A stretch of DNA of 64,000 nucleotides from Labrys wisconsinensis (GCF_030814995.1 NZ_JAUSVX010000023.1:1-64000), one strand, 5' to 3'. Positions 30,759-39,788 are shown, counted from the first letter of the stretch. The notes: generated by a model not told the origin, from the letters alone. A program made the numbers and translations.

Positions 30759-32149
30759 TCGCGGGGCCTGTGGCGCAGCAGCCGCTGCGCATCGCCGTGG
30801 TCGGCTGCGGCTTCACCGGCGCGGCCTTCATCGTGCACGCCCTGCGCAGCCTGCCCGGCCCGCTCGCGCTCGAGGTGGTCGAGCCTGCCGCCGAGCTCGG
30901 CCTCGGCGTCGCCTATGCCGCCACCGACCCGCTGCACCGCATCAACGTGCCGAGCGATCGCATGAGCCTCCATCCGGAGGATCCCGGCCATGCGACGCGC
31001 TGGCTGTTCCAGGCCGGCATCCTGCCCGGCGACGGCGCCAGCACCGACGCCGCCGGCCATCACTACGTGCCGCGCCGCGCCTATGGCGCCTATGTCGGCG
31101 ACGTGCTGGCCGAAGCGCTGCGCCAGGCCGGGCCGCGGGTCCGGCTGCGGCACCACCGCGCCGTTGCGCTCGGCGCCCGGGCGCTGCCGGACTGGTCGCT
31201 GCGGCTCTCCGACGGCACGACGGTGGCGGCCGACCGGCTGGTGCTGAGCTTCGGCCATGGCGCGCCGGCCGCGCCCTTCCCCATCGCGCCGGAGGCTGCC
31301 GCCGATCCGCGCCTGATCGCCAATCCCTGGCAGCCCGACGCCGTGGCCGCCCTCGACGGCGATACCGCCGTGCTGATCGTCGGCACCGGCCTCACCATGG
31401 CCGATATGGTCGAGACCCTGCTGGCGCGCGGCCATCGCGGCCCGATCACCGCCGTGTCCCGGCGCGGCCTCATCGCCCAGCCGCAGGGCCTCTACCGCGA
31501 CGATTTCGACCTGCTCGAGGGCGGGCCGCCGCCTTCCACCGCCCTGGCGCTGCTGCGGCTGGCGCGGCGCCGGGCCGCGGCGGCGAGCCGTGCCGGCCTC
31601 GGCTGGGCGCCGGCCGCCGACGCCCTCCGCTTCGAGCTGCCCCGGCTGTGGCCGGCCCTGCCGGCAGCGGAGCGCCGGCGCGTGGTGCAGCGCCTTCTGC
31701 CGTTCTGGGAGTCGCACCGCTTCCGCATGGCGCCGCAGCCGCACCGGACGCTCTCCCGGGCCGTCGAGACCGGCCGCGTCCGGGTGGAGCGGGCCGGGGT
31801 GCGCTCGGTCGAGGTCGCGGACGGCCGCCTGGTGGCGACGCTGCGCCGGCCGGGCGGCGCGCTCGAAAGCGCGGCCTTCGGCGGCATCGTGCTGTGCATC
31901 GGCCCGGACCGTGATCCGACGCGCCATCCCCTGGTCCGCGACCTCGTCGCCGCGGGCCTGGCGCGGCTCGACGCGCTCGGCATCGGCCTCGACGTCGACC
32001 AGGGCAGCCGGCTCCTCGACCGGGACGGACGGGCGCAGGCGGGCGCCCTCGCCCTCGGCCCGATGACCCGCGGCACCTTCGGCGAGATGACCGGCGCGCC
32101 CGACATCGTCCGCCGGGTCGCGGCCCTCGCGCCGACGCTGGCGCCGTGA
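30755..32149 (+). CDS. FAD/NAD(P)-binding oxidoreductase of the ferredoxin-linked cluster
   Basis: Product of 464 residues with an N-terminal FAD/NAD(P)-binding fold (RIAVVGCGFTGAAF at about 12-25, then GLGVAYAATDPLHRINVPSDRM in part) of the PF13454 type. A second nucleotide motif occurs at VLIVGTGLTMADMV. The region SRRGLIAQP is typical of the group. No membrane segment is evident. Plausibly it links ferredoxin electrons to NAD(P)H. It closes the seven-gene tau-like operon; no terminator with T tract is visible after it. The exact reaction is unknown. Confidence 0.78.
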   Translation: MIAGPVAQQPLRIAVVGCGFTGAAFIVHALRSLPGPLALEVVEPAAELGLGVAYAATDPLHRINVPSDRMSLHPEDPGHATRWLFQAGILPGDGASTDAAGHHYVPRRAYGAYVGDVLAEALRQAGPRVRLRHHRAVALGARALPDWSLRLSDGTTVAADRLVLSFGHGAPAAPFPIAPEAAADPRLIANPWQPDAVAALDGDTAVLIVGTGLTMADMVETLLARGHRGPITAVSRRGLIAQPQGLYRDDFDLLEGGPPPSTALALLRLARRRAAAASRAGLGWAPAADALRFELPRLWPALPAAERRRVVQRLLPFWESHRFRMAPQPHRTLSRAVETGRVRVERAGVRSVEVADGRLVATLRRPGGALESAAFGGIVLCIGPDRDPTRHPLVRDLVAAGLARLDALGIGLDVDQGSRLLDRDGRAQAGALALGPMTRGTFGEMTGAPDIVRRVAALAPTLAP

Positions 32150-32305
32150 GCCGCCCCCGCGCCCCGGTTCTCCCGCATGAAGCGGGTGCCAAGCCGTGAT
32201 ACGCCTTGTGCCGGCCAAGGTTTTGCGCTATCGACCGCGCGAATTTCCCAACAGCGCAGCGCGCGATCTCCGGGCCGGTCCCGGGCCCGAACCAGGATTG
32301 CATCG

Positions 32306-32533
32306 ATGAAGGACAAGATTCACCCCGACTATCATGACATCAAGATCGTCATGACCGACGGCACCGAGTTCGTCACCCGCTCGACCTATGGCAAGCCGGG
32401 CGACACGCTGCAGCTCGACATCGACCCCAAGACCCATCCGGCCTGGACCGGCGGCTCGCAGCAGCTCCTCGACCGCGGCGGCCGCGTCTCCAAGTTCAAC
32501 CAGCGCTTCGCCGGCATCAGCTTCAAGCGCTGA
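32306..32533 (+). CDS. rpmE: 50S ribosomal protein L31
   Basis: Ribosomal protein of 75 residues in the zinc-free alphaproteobacterial form: [20 protein letters not shown] in part, [32 protein letters not shown]. No CxxC zinc ligands occur. The 156-nt gap after the preceding gene should hold its own promoter. A classical terminator follows at 32559-32587. Confidence 0.96.
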   Translation: MKDKIHPDYHDIKIVMTDGTEFVTRSTYGKPGDTLQLDIDPKTHPAWTGGSQQLLDRGGRVSKFNQRFAGISFKR

Positions 32534-32558
32534 TCCCCGGAGCCGTTTCGGCCGACGG

Positions 32559-32587
32559 AGGCGGGCTTTCGGCCCGCCTTTTGTTTT
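32559..32587 (+). terminator. rpmE intrinsic terminator
   Basis: AGGCGGGC (32559-32566), loop TTTCG and GCCCGCCT (32572-32579), followed by TTTGTTTT, make a strong intrinsic terminator 26 nt after the rpmE stop. Confidence 0.92.
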
Positions 32588-32677
32588 GGGCAGAGCGGTC
32601 GGGCCGGACCGGAGCATCGGATGCGGACACCCGTCGCTCGCCGCCGATACCGTGCAACTCGTTACGCGTCTACGCCC

Positions 32678-33160
32678 TCATCCCTGAGCTTGCCGGTCCT
32701 CTTCTCGCGGCGCGAATTCCACGCAGGCGTGATCGAGCTGCGCCAGTTCTTCGTCGATGATGCTGCTGATGATCGACCAGTCGCCTCCCGCCAGCCCCGC
32801 GCCGATCCTGGGGTAGCCGATCCGACCATCGGCAAAGCGCGCGGCAATGGTGCGCATGACCTTGCGGATCGCGTCGTAATCGGCCTTCACGCCGTTTCCC
32901 CGCCAATGGAACTGCGTGTAGGCATTGACGACGATGAAGGAGCGGCCGTTCCGTTCGACCTCGGCCATCGAAAAGCTGCCGAGCTTTTCCCGGCTCCCCT
33001 TCGGCGTCCGGCAATCGGCCGCATAGGCTTCGGGGAACTGCTGCTTGATCGACAGCGCGATCCCCCGCCCCATCTGGCATTGGCAATTGCAGCCATGGAT
33101 GATCACGTCGAAGGCGCCGTCGCAGGCCAGTTGCAAGAGATCGCCGCGGATGATGCGCAT
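32678..33160 (-). CDS. Macrodomain protein (ADP-ribose binding / hydrolase family)
   Basis: Single macrodomain, 160 residues. MRIIRGDLLQLA and GCNCQCQMGRGIA form the N-terminal ADP-ribose loop and Asn-containing catalytic region. GYPRIGAGLAGGDW is the second, glycine-rich phosphate loop. Family members bind ADP-ribose or remove it from proteins, nucleic acids or O-acetyl-ADP-ribose. GGAGG precedes the ATG. The gene stands alone on the minus strand, converging with rpmE; no ADP-ribosyltransferase or NADAR partner is next to it, so a toxin-antitoxin role is not supported here. Confidence 0.88.
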   Translation of the reverse strand: MRIIRGDLLQLACDGAFDVIIHGCNCQCQMGRGIALSIKQQFPEAYAADCRTPKGSREKLGSFSMAEVERNGRSFIVVNAYTQFHWRGNGVKADYDAIRKVMRTIAARFADGRIGYPRIGAGLAGGDWSIISSIIDEELAQLDHACVEFAPREEDRQAQG

Positions 33161-33265
33161 GGGAGTATCCTCCGTCTCTCGGGCGAAAGGCCCGTATGGA
33201 GCGCGTCTCTGGCAGATGCATCCTCGGCGAGCCCTCCGGCTCGCCGTCCCTTTCGCCGGTGCCGC

Positions 33266-34003
33266 TCAGTTGCTCCAGCCGCCGTCGATGACGTGCGCCT
33301 GGCCGGTGGTGAAGGTCGCGCCGGCGAGATAGACGACGAGGTCGGCGATCTCCTCCGGCCGGCCGATGCGGCCCATCGGCTGGCGCGCCGCGAAGGCGGT
33401 GCGGGCGGCCTCGAAGTCGCCGGTGGCGCGCAGGCGATCCTGCAGGGACGGGCTCTCCACCGTGCCGGGGCAGATGGCGTTGCAGCGGATGCCCTGGGTG
33501 ACGTAGTCCGCCGCCACCGACTTGGTGATGCCGACCACCGCCGCCTTCGAGGCCTGGTAGGCGAAGCGGTTCGGCACGCCCTTCACGCTCGAGGCCACCG
33601 AGGACATGTTGACGATCGCGCCGCCGCCGCGGGCGATCATGCCCGGCAGGACGGCGCGGATCATGTGGAACATGGCGGTGACGTTGAGGTCGAAGGCGAA
33701 GCGCCAGTCCGCCTCCGAGCATTCCAGGATCGTGCCGGCATGCACCACCCCGGCGCAGTTGAACAGGATGTCGACCCCCTCGGGGAAGCCGCCGACGAAA
33801 TCCGTGATCGCCTCGTTCGACAGAACGTCCAGCCGCGCCGTGCGCACGCCGGGCACGCCGTCGAGCGCGGTGAGCTTGTCCCCGGCGATGTCGGTGGCGT
33901 GCACGCTGGCGCCGGCGGCGGCCAGGGCCAGGGCGGAGGCGCGGCCGATGCCCTGGGCCGCGGCGGTGACGATCGCGGTCTTGCCGGTGAGATCGATGGT
34001 CAT
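33266..34003 (-). CDS. SDR oxidoreductase of the DHRS6 / 2-keto-3-deoxy-L-fuconate dehydrogenase type
   Basis: Short-chain dehydrogenase of 245 residues. The cofactor loop TAAAQGIGRA, the catalytic MSSVASSVKGV serine region, YQASK and QGIRCNAICPGTVESPSLQ closely match the DHRS6-like group. That group includes 2-keto-3-deoxy-L-fuconate dehydrogenase and 4-oxo-proline/3-hydroxybutyrate reductases. The ATG at 34003 has AAAGGAA upstream. It diverges from the sugar-catabolic genes that start at 34441, so a role in sugar-acid oxidation is likely. Confidence 0.87.
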   Translation of the reverse strand: MTIDLTGKTAIVTAAAQGIGRASALALAAAGASVHATDIAGDKLTALDGVPGVRTARLDVLSNEAITDFVGGFPEGVDILFNCAGVVHAGTILECSEADWRFAFDLNVTAMFHMIRAVLPGMIARGGGAIVNMSSVASSVKGVPNRFAYQASKAAVVGITKSVAADYVTQGIRCNAICPGTVESPSLQDRLRATGDFEAARTAFAARQPMGRIGRPEEIADLVVYLAGATFTTGQAHVIDGGWSN

Positions 34004-34440
34004 GCAGGCGTTTCCTTTCGCTGAGCGGGCGAGGCGTGCGCGGGCGCATGCCCCTCCTGCGCGCCGGGGCTGGGGGAAGGCCTTCGCCCGCGGCCGCCGC
34101 GGCTCGCATCCAAGCCGAAAATCACAGGCAAGGAGGCCTGTCAATCGGGGGGCGAGCCGGTCCGGTTCCTTGGTGCAACGGTTCCGTCATGGCCGGGCTT
34201 GACCCGACCATCCACGCGACCACCGCGCCGGCCGGCATCGGCTCGCCGTTGGCCGGTGCTGCAGCCGTTGCCCTCTTTCCCGCAACCGTCCCGTCATGGC
34301 CCAGTTGGCACAGCCGGCAGGCTCCAAACACCTCTTGAAAATTTGCTCATCGCAAAATATGATTTTTCAGAACCTGGACTGACAGTTTGTTCGCCGCTGG
34401 CGGCGAATCCGGTCGGATGCAAGAGCTTGGGAGGACACCG
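34004..34440. other. Divergent promoter region with BIME-like repeat and operator candidate
   Basis: Bases 34189-34211 hold ATGGCCGGG-CTTGA-CCCGACCAT, a copy of the BIME-like palindrome with one arm mismatch; a decayed partner (CCCGTCATGGCC) lies near 34288. Beyond it is an AT-richer stretch with TTTGC-TCATC-GCAAA (34342-34356), flanked by TTGAAAA and TTTTTCAG. No gene is seen. Confidence 0.65.
34342..34356 (+). promoter_or_regulatory. Operator candidate TTTGC-N5-GCAAA
   Basis: TTTGC (34342-34346) and GCAAA (34352-34356) are inverted around TCATC, inside an AT-rich patch 85 nt before the oxidoreductase start. It is the best regulator-binding candidate for the 34441-37378 genes; the SorC protein at 37636-38634 is the nearest candidate ligand. 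Confidence 0.4.
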
Positions 34441-35766
34441 ATGGCCCTTACGCAACTCGCGGCGGAGTTGGTCGAGCGCGCGGAGCGCCTCGGACCGATC
34501 ACCATCGGCCTCGCCGGCGCCGGCCAGATGGGCACGGACATCGTCGTGCAGGTGGCGCTGATGCCGGGCGTGCGCATCGGCGCCATCTCCGAGGTCCGGC
34601 CGCAGGCGGCGCTCGACGCGGCGCTGCTGGCCGGCCACGACCGCGGCGACATCGTCGAGGCCGGCACGGCGAGCGCCATCGACCGCGCCATCGAGGCCGG
34701 CAAGATCGCCGTCACCTCGGATCTCTACGCCCTCGCCGCCGCCGGACGGATCGACGTGGTGATCGACGCCACCGGCAACCCCAACATCGGCACGCTGTTC
34801 GCGCTCGAGGCGATGAAGAACGGCAAGCACATCGTCATGCTCAATGTCGAGGCCGACATCACCATCGGCCGCTTCCTCAAGGAGGAGGCGCGCAAGGCCG
34901 GCGTGGTCTATACCGGAGCGGCGGGCGACGAGCCGGCCTGCACCATGGAGATCATCGGCTTCGTCCAGAGCCTCGGCTTCGACATCGTCGCCGCCGGCAA
35001 GGGCAAGAACAATCCGCTCAATTTCGCCGCCATGCCGGAGGCGTACGAGGCGGAGGCGCGCGAGCGCAACATGAACGCCCGCATGCTGGTCGAGTTCGTC
35101 GACGGCTCCAAGACCATGATCGAGATGGTGGCCATCGCCAACGCCACCGGCCTGGTGCCCGACGTGCCGGGCATGCACGGCCCGACCGCCGGCCGCGACG
35201 AGCTCGCCTCGGTGCTCTGCCCCAAGGCCGACGGCGGCGTGCTCCACAGAAAGGGCGTGGTCGACTATTCCATCGGCAAGGGCGTCGCGCCCGGCGTCTT
35301 CGTGGTGGTGGAGACCCGCCACCCCCGCATCCTGGAGCGCATGGTCGACCTCAAGGTCGGCAAGGGGCCGTACTTCACCATCTTCCGGCCCTATCACCTC
35401 ACCAGCCTGGAGACGCCGCTGTCGGCGGCGCGGGCCGTGGCCCACGGCCGCGCCGACATGCAGCCGCTCGACCACCCCGTCGCCGAGGCGACGGCGCTGG
35501 CCAAGCGCGACCTCCATCCCGGCCAGCTCCTGGAGAAGATCGGCGAGCACGACTATCGCGGCTGGGCCATGACCTGGGCCGATGCCCGCCGCGCCGGCGC
35601 GCTGCCCATCGGCCTGGCCGAGCGTGCCAAGGTGCTGAAGCCGATCAAGGCGGGCGAGCCGCTCACCTACGAGAACTGCGCTCCCGACGATTCCATGGTG
35701 GTGACGCAGATCCGCCGGCGCCTCGACCAGTCCGACGCGCGCTTCGTCACCGGCGACGCGGCCTGA
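34441..35766 (+). CDS. NAD(P)-dependent oxidoreductase with C-terminal SAF domain (homoserine dehydrogenase-like)
   Basis: Product of 441 residues. The N-terminal Rossmann fold has GLAGAGQMGTDIV (about 23-35), then DVVIDATGNPNIG and the catalytic-like domain with AAGKGKNNPLNF. The C-terminal 90 residues (from about 350: ATALAKRDLHPGQLLEKIGE and IGLAERAKVLKPIKAGEPL, in part) form an SAF domain, common in sugar-acid enzymes. The exact reaction is not known to me. It is not a housekeeping homoserine dehydrogenase: no ACT domain or threonine gene is nearby. GGGAGG precedes the ATG. It is followed 97 nt later by an FGGY kinase. Confidence 0.8.
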   Translation: MALTQLAAELVERAERLGPITIGLAGAGQMGTDIVVQVALMPGVRIGAISEVRPQAALDAALLAGHDRGDIVEAGTASAIDRAIEAGKIAVTSDLYALAAAGRIDVVIDATGNPNIGTLFALEAMKNGKHIVMLNVEADITIGRFLKEEARKAGVVYTGAAGDEPACTMEIIGFVQSLGFDIVAAGKGKNNPLNFAAMPEAYEAEARERNMNARMLVEFVDGSKTMIEMVAIANATGLVPDVPGMHGPTAGRDELASVLCPKADGGVLHRKGVVDYSIGKGVAPGVFVVVETRHPRILERMVDLKVGKGPYFTIFRPYHLTSLETPLSAARAVAHGRADMQPLDHPVAEATALAKRDLHPGQLLEKIGEHDYRGWAMTWADARRAGALPIGLAERAKVLKPIKAGEPLTYENCAPDDSMVVTQIRRRLDQSDARFVTGDAA

Positions 35767-35863
35767 GGCCGCGGCCGTCGACGCGGCGGGCAGGACCGGG
35801 CGGGTAGGCGCCGGCCGGCTCGCCGGGCTATAGACGACCGCCCGACATTTCTCTGGACCTCCC

Positions 35864-37378
35864 ATGCGCGACCTCGTCATCGGCGTCGATGCCTCGACCA
35901 CCGGCGTCAAAGCCATCGCGTTCGACCGCGGCGGCGCGCCGGTGGCCGAGGCGCGCGCCGCCTATCCCCTGTCCATGCCCCTGCCCGGCCATGTCGAGCA
36001 GGACGCGGAGGACTGGTGGTCCGCCCTGAGCGGCGCCTTGCGGACGCTGGTCGCCGAGGTCGGCGCGGCGCGGATCGGCGCCCTCGCCATCGGCCACCAG
36101 CGCGAGACCTTCGTCTTCGTCGATGCGGCGGGGCACCCGCTCGCTCCCGCCATCCTCTGGCTCGACGAGCGCGCCCGGCCGCAGGTCGCCCGCCTCTCCG
36201 CCGCGGTCGGCCGCGAGCGCCTGCGCGACCTCAGCGGCAAGCCGCCGGACCCGACGCCGGCGCTCTATGGCATCGCCTGGATGGCCGAGCACCGGCCGCA
36301 GGTCGTCGCCGCGGCCCATGCCGTGCTCGATGCCGGCGGCTTCCTGATCCGCCGCCTGACCGGGCGCCTCGCCACCAGCGTGCCCAGCGCCGACCCGCTC
36401 GGCCTCGTCCATGTCGAGACCGGCGCCTGGGACGAGACGCTGGTCGCGGCCGCCGGCCTGCGGCCGGCGCAATTGCCGGCCCTGGTTGCGCCGGGTGCGG
36501 TCATTGCCACGCTGACGGCCGAGGCCGCGGCCCTGACCGGCCTGGCGCCGGACACGGCGATCGTCGCCGGGGCGGGCGACGGCCAGATGGCCGGCCTCGG
36601 CGTCGGCGCCATCGACGAGGCCACCGGCTATCTCTCGCTCGGCTCGGGCGTGGTCACCGGCCTGTTCGGACGCGACTACCGCACCGCCGATGCCCATCGC
36701 ACCCTGGCGAGCCCGACCGGCCGCGGCTTCATGTTCGAGACCGTGCTGCGCTCCGGCATGCAGCTGGTGGAATGGACGGTGCGGACGCTGCGCCCGCCCG
36801 CAGCCGGCGCGGCGAGCGATCTGGAGGCCCTGCAGGCCGCCGCCCTGGCGGTCCCGCCCGGCAGCGGCGGCCTGATGGTGCTGCCCTACTGGGCCGGGGT
36901 GATGAACCCCTATTGGGACGAGGCGGCGCGCGGCGTCGTCCTCGGCCTGACCCTGGACCATACGCCGGCGCACCTGTTCAGGGCGGCGCTGGAGGGCATC
37001 GCCTACGAGCAGCACGTCACCACCCATCTGCTCGAGGCGAGCGTCGGCCGCCGGCCGGAGCGCTTCATCGCCTGCGGCGGCGGCACGAAATCGCCGCTGC
37101 TGATGGCTGTCATGGCCGCCGTGCTGGAGCGCCCGCTGGCGGTCTCGCCGGTGAACGAGGCCGTCGCCCTCGGCGCCGGCGTGCTGGCGGCCGCCGCGCT
37201 CGGCTGGCACGGCTCGATCGAGGCGGCAGCCGCCGCCATGGTGGCGCCGCCCACCCGCATCGTCGAACCCGACCCGGCCCTGACCGCGGCCTATGCCCCG
37301 CGCATCGCCATCTACCGCGACGTCTTCGCGGCGACGAGCGGGGTGGCGCAGCGGCTCTACGCGCTGGGGACCGGCTGA
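35864..37378 (+). CDS. FGGY-family carbohydrate kinase (xylulokinase-like)
   Basis: ATP-dependent sugar or polyol kinase, 504 residues. The N-terminal phosphate loop is GVDASTTGVKAIAFD; the first FGGY domain has IGHQRETFVFVD and ILWLDERA. The second has GAGDGQMAGLG (catalytic Asp) and the ATP-binding CGGGTKSPLLMAVMAAVL. The C-terminal VNEAVALGAGVLAAAALG is typical of XylB-type kinases. The substrate could be xylulose, another pentulose or a tetritol. It is convergent with the SorC regulator, with a BIME-like repeat between them. Confidence 0.87.
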   Translation: MRDLVIGVDASTTGVKAIAFDRGGAPVAEARAAYPLSMPLPGHVEQDAEDWWSALSGALRTLVAEVGAARIGALAIGHQRETFVFVDAAGHPLAPAILWLDERARPQVARLSAAVGRERLRDLSGKPPDPTPALYGIAWMAEHRPQVVAAAHAVLDAGGFLIRRLTGRLATSVPSADPLGLVHVETGAWDETLVAAAGLRPAQLPALVAPGAVIATLTAEAAALTGLAPDTAIVAGAGDGQMAGLGVGAIDEATGYLSLGSGVVTGLFGRDYRTADAHRTLASPTGRGFMFETVLRSGMQLVEWTVRTLRPPAAGAASDLEALQAAALAVPPGSGGLMVLPYWAGVMNPYWDEAARGVVLGLTLDHTPAHLFRAALEGIAYEQHVTTHLLEASVGRRPERFIACGGGTKSPLLMAVMAAVLERPLAVSPVNEAVALGAGVLAAAALGWHGSIEAAAAAMVAPPTRIVEPDPALTAAYAPRIAIYRDVFAATSGVAQRLYALGTG

Positions 37379-37449
37379 GGTATCGGATGGGCGACCCCGG
37401 GCGGCCACGGGCTGCCCGGTCGGTTGCTGCCTTGCCCTGACGGAGCAGT

Positions 37450-37568
37450 GTTCGCGTGGATGGACGGATCAAGTCCGTCCATGACGGCTGCGGGTGGTGC
37501 AGCCGTCGCCTTTTCTTGCCGCTACCGTTCCGTCATGGCCGGGCTTGCCCCGGCCATCCACGCGAACA
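37450..37568. repeat. BIME-like paired palindromic repeat, copy 3
   Basis: Two units face each other: TTCGCGTGGATGGACGG...CCGTCCATGACGG (from 37451) and CCGTCATGGCCGGG...CCCGGCCATCCACGCGAAC (to about 37567). The first unit carries a compensatory change in both arms (GGACGG/CCGTCC), so the stem is kept. It lies between convergent gene ends. Confidence 0.85.
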
Positions 37569-37635
37569 TCGGCCTGTCAGAAAGAGCAATCAGCCGGCAT
37601 GCCAACGCGGCCGACGAATAGCATCCGTAGAGCCC

Positions 37636-38634
37636 TCACCCCGCCAGCAGCCCCAGTGCCGCGGTCTCGTCGGTGATCAGCACCGAGGCGCGGGTCAGCG
37701 CCAGCGCCGCGCGCAGCACGCCGACCTTCTCGTAGCCGCCCGAGGCGATCACCACCTTGGGGATGCGCGAGAGCTCCTCCGGCGGAAAGGCGCAGACCCG
37801 CCGGTTGACGGGATGGTCGATCAGCCCGCCGTCCTCGCCGAGGAAGGAGCACAGGATGTCGCCGGTGGCGCCCAGCGCCTTCAGCTCCTCGAACTCCTCG
37901 ATGTCGAGGAAGCCGTAATTGGAGATCGTGCCCTCCGGGCCGAGGCTGCCGACGCTGACCAGCGCCATGTCGGCGCGGCGGGCGCGGTTGATCACCTCCT
38001 GCACCGCGCGCTGGCTCATGAAGGCATCGCGCATCTCCGGCCGGTCGGCATAGGCGGGAACGGGCAGGAGATAGCAGGCGGCGTCGATCTTCTCGGCCAG
38101 CTCCCAGGCGCATTCGGTCGGGTTGAGCGGCTGGGCCTTGGTCAGTCCGCCGAGCAGCGAGACCACCGTCGCCTGCTTCAGCGGGCGCGCCGTCATGCGG
38201 CGCAGCGCCTGGTTGAGGGTGCGGCCCCAGCCGACGCCGATGGTCATGGCGTCGGCCGCGGCGTTGGCGAGGTAGAGCGAGGCGGCCTGGGCGACGAGCA
38301 GGTGCACGGCGGCGGCCTCGGCCGGCCTCGGCACCACGATCGCCTCGGTCAGGCCGAAGCGCTTCAGCAGCTGCTCCTCCAGGAGGAAGCAGGAATCGGC
38401 CTTGTCGCGGATGCGGAACTGGATCACGCCCTCCTCGCGCGCCGCCACCAGCAGGCGGTGGATCTTCATCCGGCTGACGGAGAGCTGCTCGGAGATCCGC
38501 TCCTGGGTGTTGCCCTCGACATAGTAGAGCCAGGCGGCGCGGATCTTCAGTTCGTCTTCGGAATAGGCCGTCACGGGCGTTCCATCGGGTTGCGGCCGGG
38601 CCTGGGCGGCGGGGCTCGCCGTCTGCTTGTACAC
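37636..38634 (-). CDS. SorC-family sugar-binding transcriptional regulator (block A)
   Basis: DNA-binding N-terminus (HTH: AAWLYYVEGNTQERISEQL then VSRMKIHRLL) and a C-terminal sugar-binding domain (about 90-330, with TIGVGWGRTLNQALRRM and KVVIASGGYEKVGVLRAAL). The family responds to phosphorylated sugars, and EryD of erythritol catabolism belongs to it. The GTG at 38634 (332 residues) is used; a GTG at 38574 giving 312 residues is equally possible, and the frame is open to 38712. It diverges from the importer genes, whose promoter lies at 38663-38691, and probably regulates them. Confidence 0.85.
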   Translation of the reverse strand: MYKQTASPAAQARPQPDGTPVTAYSEDELKIRAAWLYYVEGNTQERISEQLSVSRMKIHRLLVAAREEGVIQFRIRDKADSCFLLEEQLLKRFGLTEAIVVPRPAEAAAVHLLVAQAASLYLANAAADAMTIGVGWGRTLNQALRRMTARPLKQATVVSLLGGLTKAQPLNPTECAWELAEKIDAACYLLPVPAYADRPEMRDAFMSQRAVQEVINRARRADMALVSVGSLGPEGTISNYGFLDIEEFEELKALGATGDILCSFLGEDGGLIDHPVNRRVCAFPPEELSRIPKVVIASGGYEKVGVLRAALALTRASVLITDETAALGLLAG

Positions 38635-38662
38635 CCATGCACGGGCCTGTGCATCTCGCCTG

Positions 38663-38703
38663 TTGACAGAAAGCTTTCCCGCCTTTAGCGTGAAAAAAAT
38701 CAC
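38663..38703 (+). promoter_or_regulatory. Importer promoter with two operator-like palindromes
   Basis: TTGACA (38663-38668), a 17-nt spacer and TAGCGT (38686-38691) form a good sigma-70 promoter for the block A importer. GAAAGCTTTC (38669-38678) is a perfect palindrome in the spacer, and GTGA-N6-TCAC (38690-38703) covers the likely start point. Both are candidate SorC sites. Confidence 0.55.
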
Positions 38704-38834
38704 AATCAACAATACGAAATTTCAGGGATGGTTGCGCGAGCCAGACAGAAGGTCAGTGGATTGAGCGGCGCCCGCCGGCCGCCGAGGCCGCGCCGTGGCG
38801 AACGCTTCCAGCCGGCACCCGAGAGACCCTGGGC

Positions 38835-39788
38835 ATGAAGCGTCTGTCTTCCTGGTATGCGTCGCTGGGCGCGGTACGTGGGCCGCTGATCGGCCTGGTG
38901 GCGCTGTGCCTGGCGCTGAGCCTGTCCACCGACACCTTCTTCACCACGCGCAACGTCCTCAACGTCATGGACCAGATCACCGTCCTCGGCGTCATGGCCA
39001 TCGGCATGACGCTGGTGATTCTGATCGGCGGCATCGACCTGTCGGTCGGCTCGGTGCTGGCGCTGTCGATGATGGTGATGGGCTATCTCGCCAACGAGAT
39101 GGGCCTGCCCTTCGGCCTCGCCATCGTCGTCGCCATCCTGGTCTCGGCCCTGTGCGGCCTGGTCTCGGGCCTGATGATCACCGAGGCGGGGCTGCCGCCC
39201 TTCATCGCCACGCTGGCGATGATGTCGGTGGCCCGCGGCATCGCCAGCATCATCACCGACGGCCAGCAGATCGTCGGCTTCCCCGACTGGTTCACCGACC
39301 TCGCCATCACCCGCCACTTTTCGGTCCTGTCGGTGACGGTGGCCGTCATGGTGGTGCTGTTCGCCATCGCCTGGATCGTGCTGCGCTACCGCGCCGCCGG
39401 CCGCAACCTCTATGCCGTGGGCGGCAGCGTCGAGGTGGCGCGCCTCGCCGGCATCAAGGTGCAGCGCACCACCAACTGGGTCTACACCCTGTGCGGCGCG
39501 CTGGCGGGCCTGGCCGGGGTCATCCTGGCGGCGCGGCTCGACTCGGCCCAGCCGAGCTCGGGCCTGGGCTACGAGCTCGACACCATCGCCGCCGTCGTGA
39601 TCGGCGGCACCAGCCTGTCCGGCGGCGTCGGCGGCATCGGCGGCACCATCGTCGGCGTGCTGATCATCGGCTTCCTGCGCAACGGGCTCAACCTGCTGCG
39701 CGTCTCCCCCTTCGTCCAGCAGATCGTCATCGGCGTCGTCATCGCCCTGGCCGTGGCCGGCGATACCTGGCGCCGGCGCATGCGATGA
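38835..39788 (+). CDS. Ribose-type sugar ABC transporter permease (block A)
   Basis: RbsC-family inner-membrane permease, 317 residues with about eight to ten hydrophobic segments. ILIGGIDLSVGSVLAL near residue 62 and the EAA-like loop VGGSVEVARLAGIKV are family signatures, as is [18 protein letters not shown]. It forms the channel of the importer with the next two genes. The order permease-binding protein-ATPase differs from the common ATPase-permease-binding protein order. Confidence 0.92.
   Translation: MKRLSSWYASLGAVRGPLIGLVALCLALSLSTDTFFTTRNVLNVMDQITVLGVMAIGMTLVILIGGIDLSVGSVLALSMMVMGYLANEMGLPFGLAIVVAILVSALCGLVSGLMITEAGLPPFIATLAMMSVARGIASIITDGQQIVGFPDWFTDLAITRHFSVLSVTVAVMVVLFAIAWIVLRYRAAGRNLYAVGGSVEVARLAGIKVQRTTNWVYTLCGALAGLAGVILAARLDSAQPSSGLGYELDTIAAVVIGGTSLSGGVGGIGGTIVGVLIIGFLRNGLNLLRVSPFVQQIVIGVVIALAVAGDTWRRRMR

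Noticed and set aside
32678-33160. Macrodomain gene as antitoxin of a DarTG-like pair
   Set aside because: No DarT-like ADP-ribosyltransferase is adjacent; the neighbours are rpmE and an SDR.
34441-35766. Homoserine dehydrogenase of amino-acid biosynthesis
   Set aside because: It has an SAF domain instead of ACT, and its neighbours are carbohydrate genes.
38635-38712. Longer SorC regulator starting at a TTG at 38712
   Set aside because: The extra codons cover the importer promoter and have no ribosome-binding site; the translated extension does not look like SorC proteins.
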